Position numbers and translations under genes: made by a program. Positions 5,222 through 5,765 of a stretch of 5,765 nt of DNA are shown here, one piece after another. The stretch spans positions 1 through 5,765 of the forward strand of contig JAJDAX010000142.1 of the NCBI GenBank assembly GCA_029261615.1, given 5' to 3'. Positions within the stretch are counted from its first letter, which is position 1; every line of letters starts with the position of its first letter. Below the pieces are notes generated by a model. It made no database searches and had not been told where the DNA came from. It was given only the letters and a program-made list of their open reading frames with translations. This DNA comes from Nitrospinaceae bacterium. GTDB taxonomy: Bacteria > Nitrospinota > Nitrospinia > Nitrospinales > Nitrospinaceae.

Positions 5222-5656
5222 TTACTGCCCGGACTGGTTTTTAGTCTTCTGGGATTCCCCTGCGTTGGCTCTGTGGATGTCTACTGTGGTGTAGCCAATC
5301 CCGGGGGAACAATCGGTGCAGTCGTAACCTGCGCTCAGGGTGTGGGTGCCGGGTTGTTCGACCCGAAAGAAAAACCCTCGATGCCTGGATTTAATGGTGT
5401 CTGCGCGGGCAATGACTTCTTTTCCATCAGGGCCCGTCACCGTGTATTTTAAATCCTGCGGGGTTTTGGTATCCAGTGCAATGGCGATCCGTTCCCCGGC
5501 TTTGGGGGCTTCAAAGCTGACGGTAGTCCCAAGTTGTAGCGCTCCGTAATGGATCTGGTTGCGTTGGGCAAACTGGGTGTTGTTGAATGCAGCTATAGCG
5601 AAAACCACCGTGCATCCCACAATAAAACGCACACGTTTTGATTTTATTGCTCCCAT
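5222..5656 (-). CDS. Small exported protein with CxxC pair, function unknown
   Basis: This 144-residue protein is of no family I can name. The N-terminus has a basic start (KSKRVR, 5-10), a hydrophobic core (11-24) and a plausible signal-peptidase site after FA (30), so export is likely. Residues 35-128 look like a compact beta-sandwich: alternating hydrophobic strands, SFEAPKAGERIAIALD (47-62), a TGPDGKEV turn (74-81) and VEQPGTHTLSAGY (99-111). This loosely recalls PPC- or GOLD-type domains. C113 and C116 form a CxxC that could be a disulphide or metal site. The last 15 or so residues are polar and probably disordered. GAAGGGA about 9 bases upstream of the ATG is a good ribosome site. It follows another minus-strand frame by 67 bp, so it may be the last gene of an operon. 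Confidence 0.75.
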   Translation of the reverse strand: MGAIKSKRVRFIVGCTVVFAIAAFNNTQFAQRNQIHYGALQLGTTVSFEAPKAGERIAIALDTKTPQDLKYTVTGPDGKEVIARADTIKSRHRGFFFRVEQPGTHTLSAGYDCTDCSPGIGYTTVDIHRANAGESQKTKNQSGQ

Positions 5657-5723
5657 TTCTGTTTATCCCTTCGTTCTCAGGAGTAAAGCAAGCGACTCGG
5701 AATTGCAAAGGGTTTGTTGGAAG

Positions 5724-5765
5724 CTACTGGCGTGCCCGCATTTCTTCAGCGGCTGATTTGGCGAG
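5724..5765 (-). CDS. Partial CDS, C-terminal end of an upstream minus-strand gene
   Basis: From the window edge a minus-strand frame reads LAKSAAEEMRARQ and ends at TAG (5726-5724). The charged, Ala/Glu/Arg-rich helical composition is typical of a real protein C-terminus, and the orientation and 67-bp gap to the next gene fit an operon. Only 13 codons are visible, so identity cannot be judged and chance is possible. Confidence 0.35.
   Translation of the reverse strand, partial: LAKSAAEEMRARQ

Noticed and set aside
5559..5756. 65-codon plus-strand open frame near the right edge
   Set aside because: It lies antisense to the signal-peptide region of the exported protein, with no ribosome site or motif.

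Overview
The window looks like a bacterial chromosome segment of roughly 50% GC. The lipoprotein signal on an OppA-type binding protein and a second exported protein point to a Gram-negative-type envelope. The LRR repeats (27 residues, IGDAGAxALAxS pattern) resemble those common in Planctomycetes, Myxobacteria and other environmental lineages. I cannot assign a taxon from sequence alone. No rRNA, tRNA, CRISPR array, recombinase or transposase gene is visible.

Left region (1-1098): a possible terminator cut by the window edge is followed by a two-gene cassette (179-792). The first gene encodes a small Gly/Ala-rich protein. The second encodes a very AT-rich (about 31% GC by hand count), basic protein with two membrane segments. 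The cassette is bracketed by an imperfect 32-bp inverted repeat (27/32 identical between sides), and each side is itself tandemly duplicated: period 56 on the left, 65 on the right. The inner left copy supplies the start codon and first six codons of the first gene. The outer left copy makes a six-codon decoy, MSDLTP-stop. This repeat-bracketed cassette is the most unusual part of the window.

Middle region (1099-2960): an orphan OppA/SBP_bac_5 peptide-binding lipoprotein gene lies on the minus strand. It shares a 266-bp divergent intergenic region with the LRR genes. That region holds plausible sigma70-type promoters in both directions, a hairpin and a possible five-codon leader ORF.

Right region (2961-5115): two overlapping plus-strand genes encode cytoplasmic-looking leucine-rich-repeat proteins. 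Aligning their repeats by eye shows three related modules, each with a helical N-cap, a run of repeats and a similar closing repeat. The first gene holds one module and the second holds two fused modules. They probably form one translationally coupled operon.

End (5116-5765): after a convergent gap, a minus-strand gene encodes a small secreted beta-rich protein with a CxxC pair. Upstream of it, running off the window edge, is the probable C-terminal end of another minus-strand gene.
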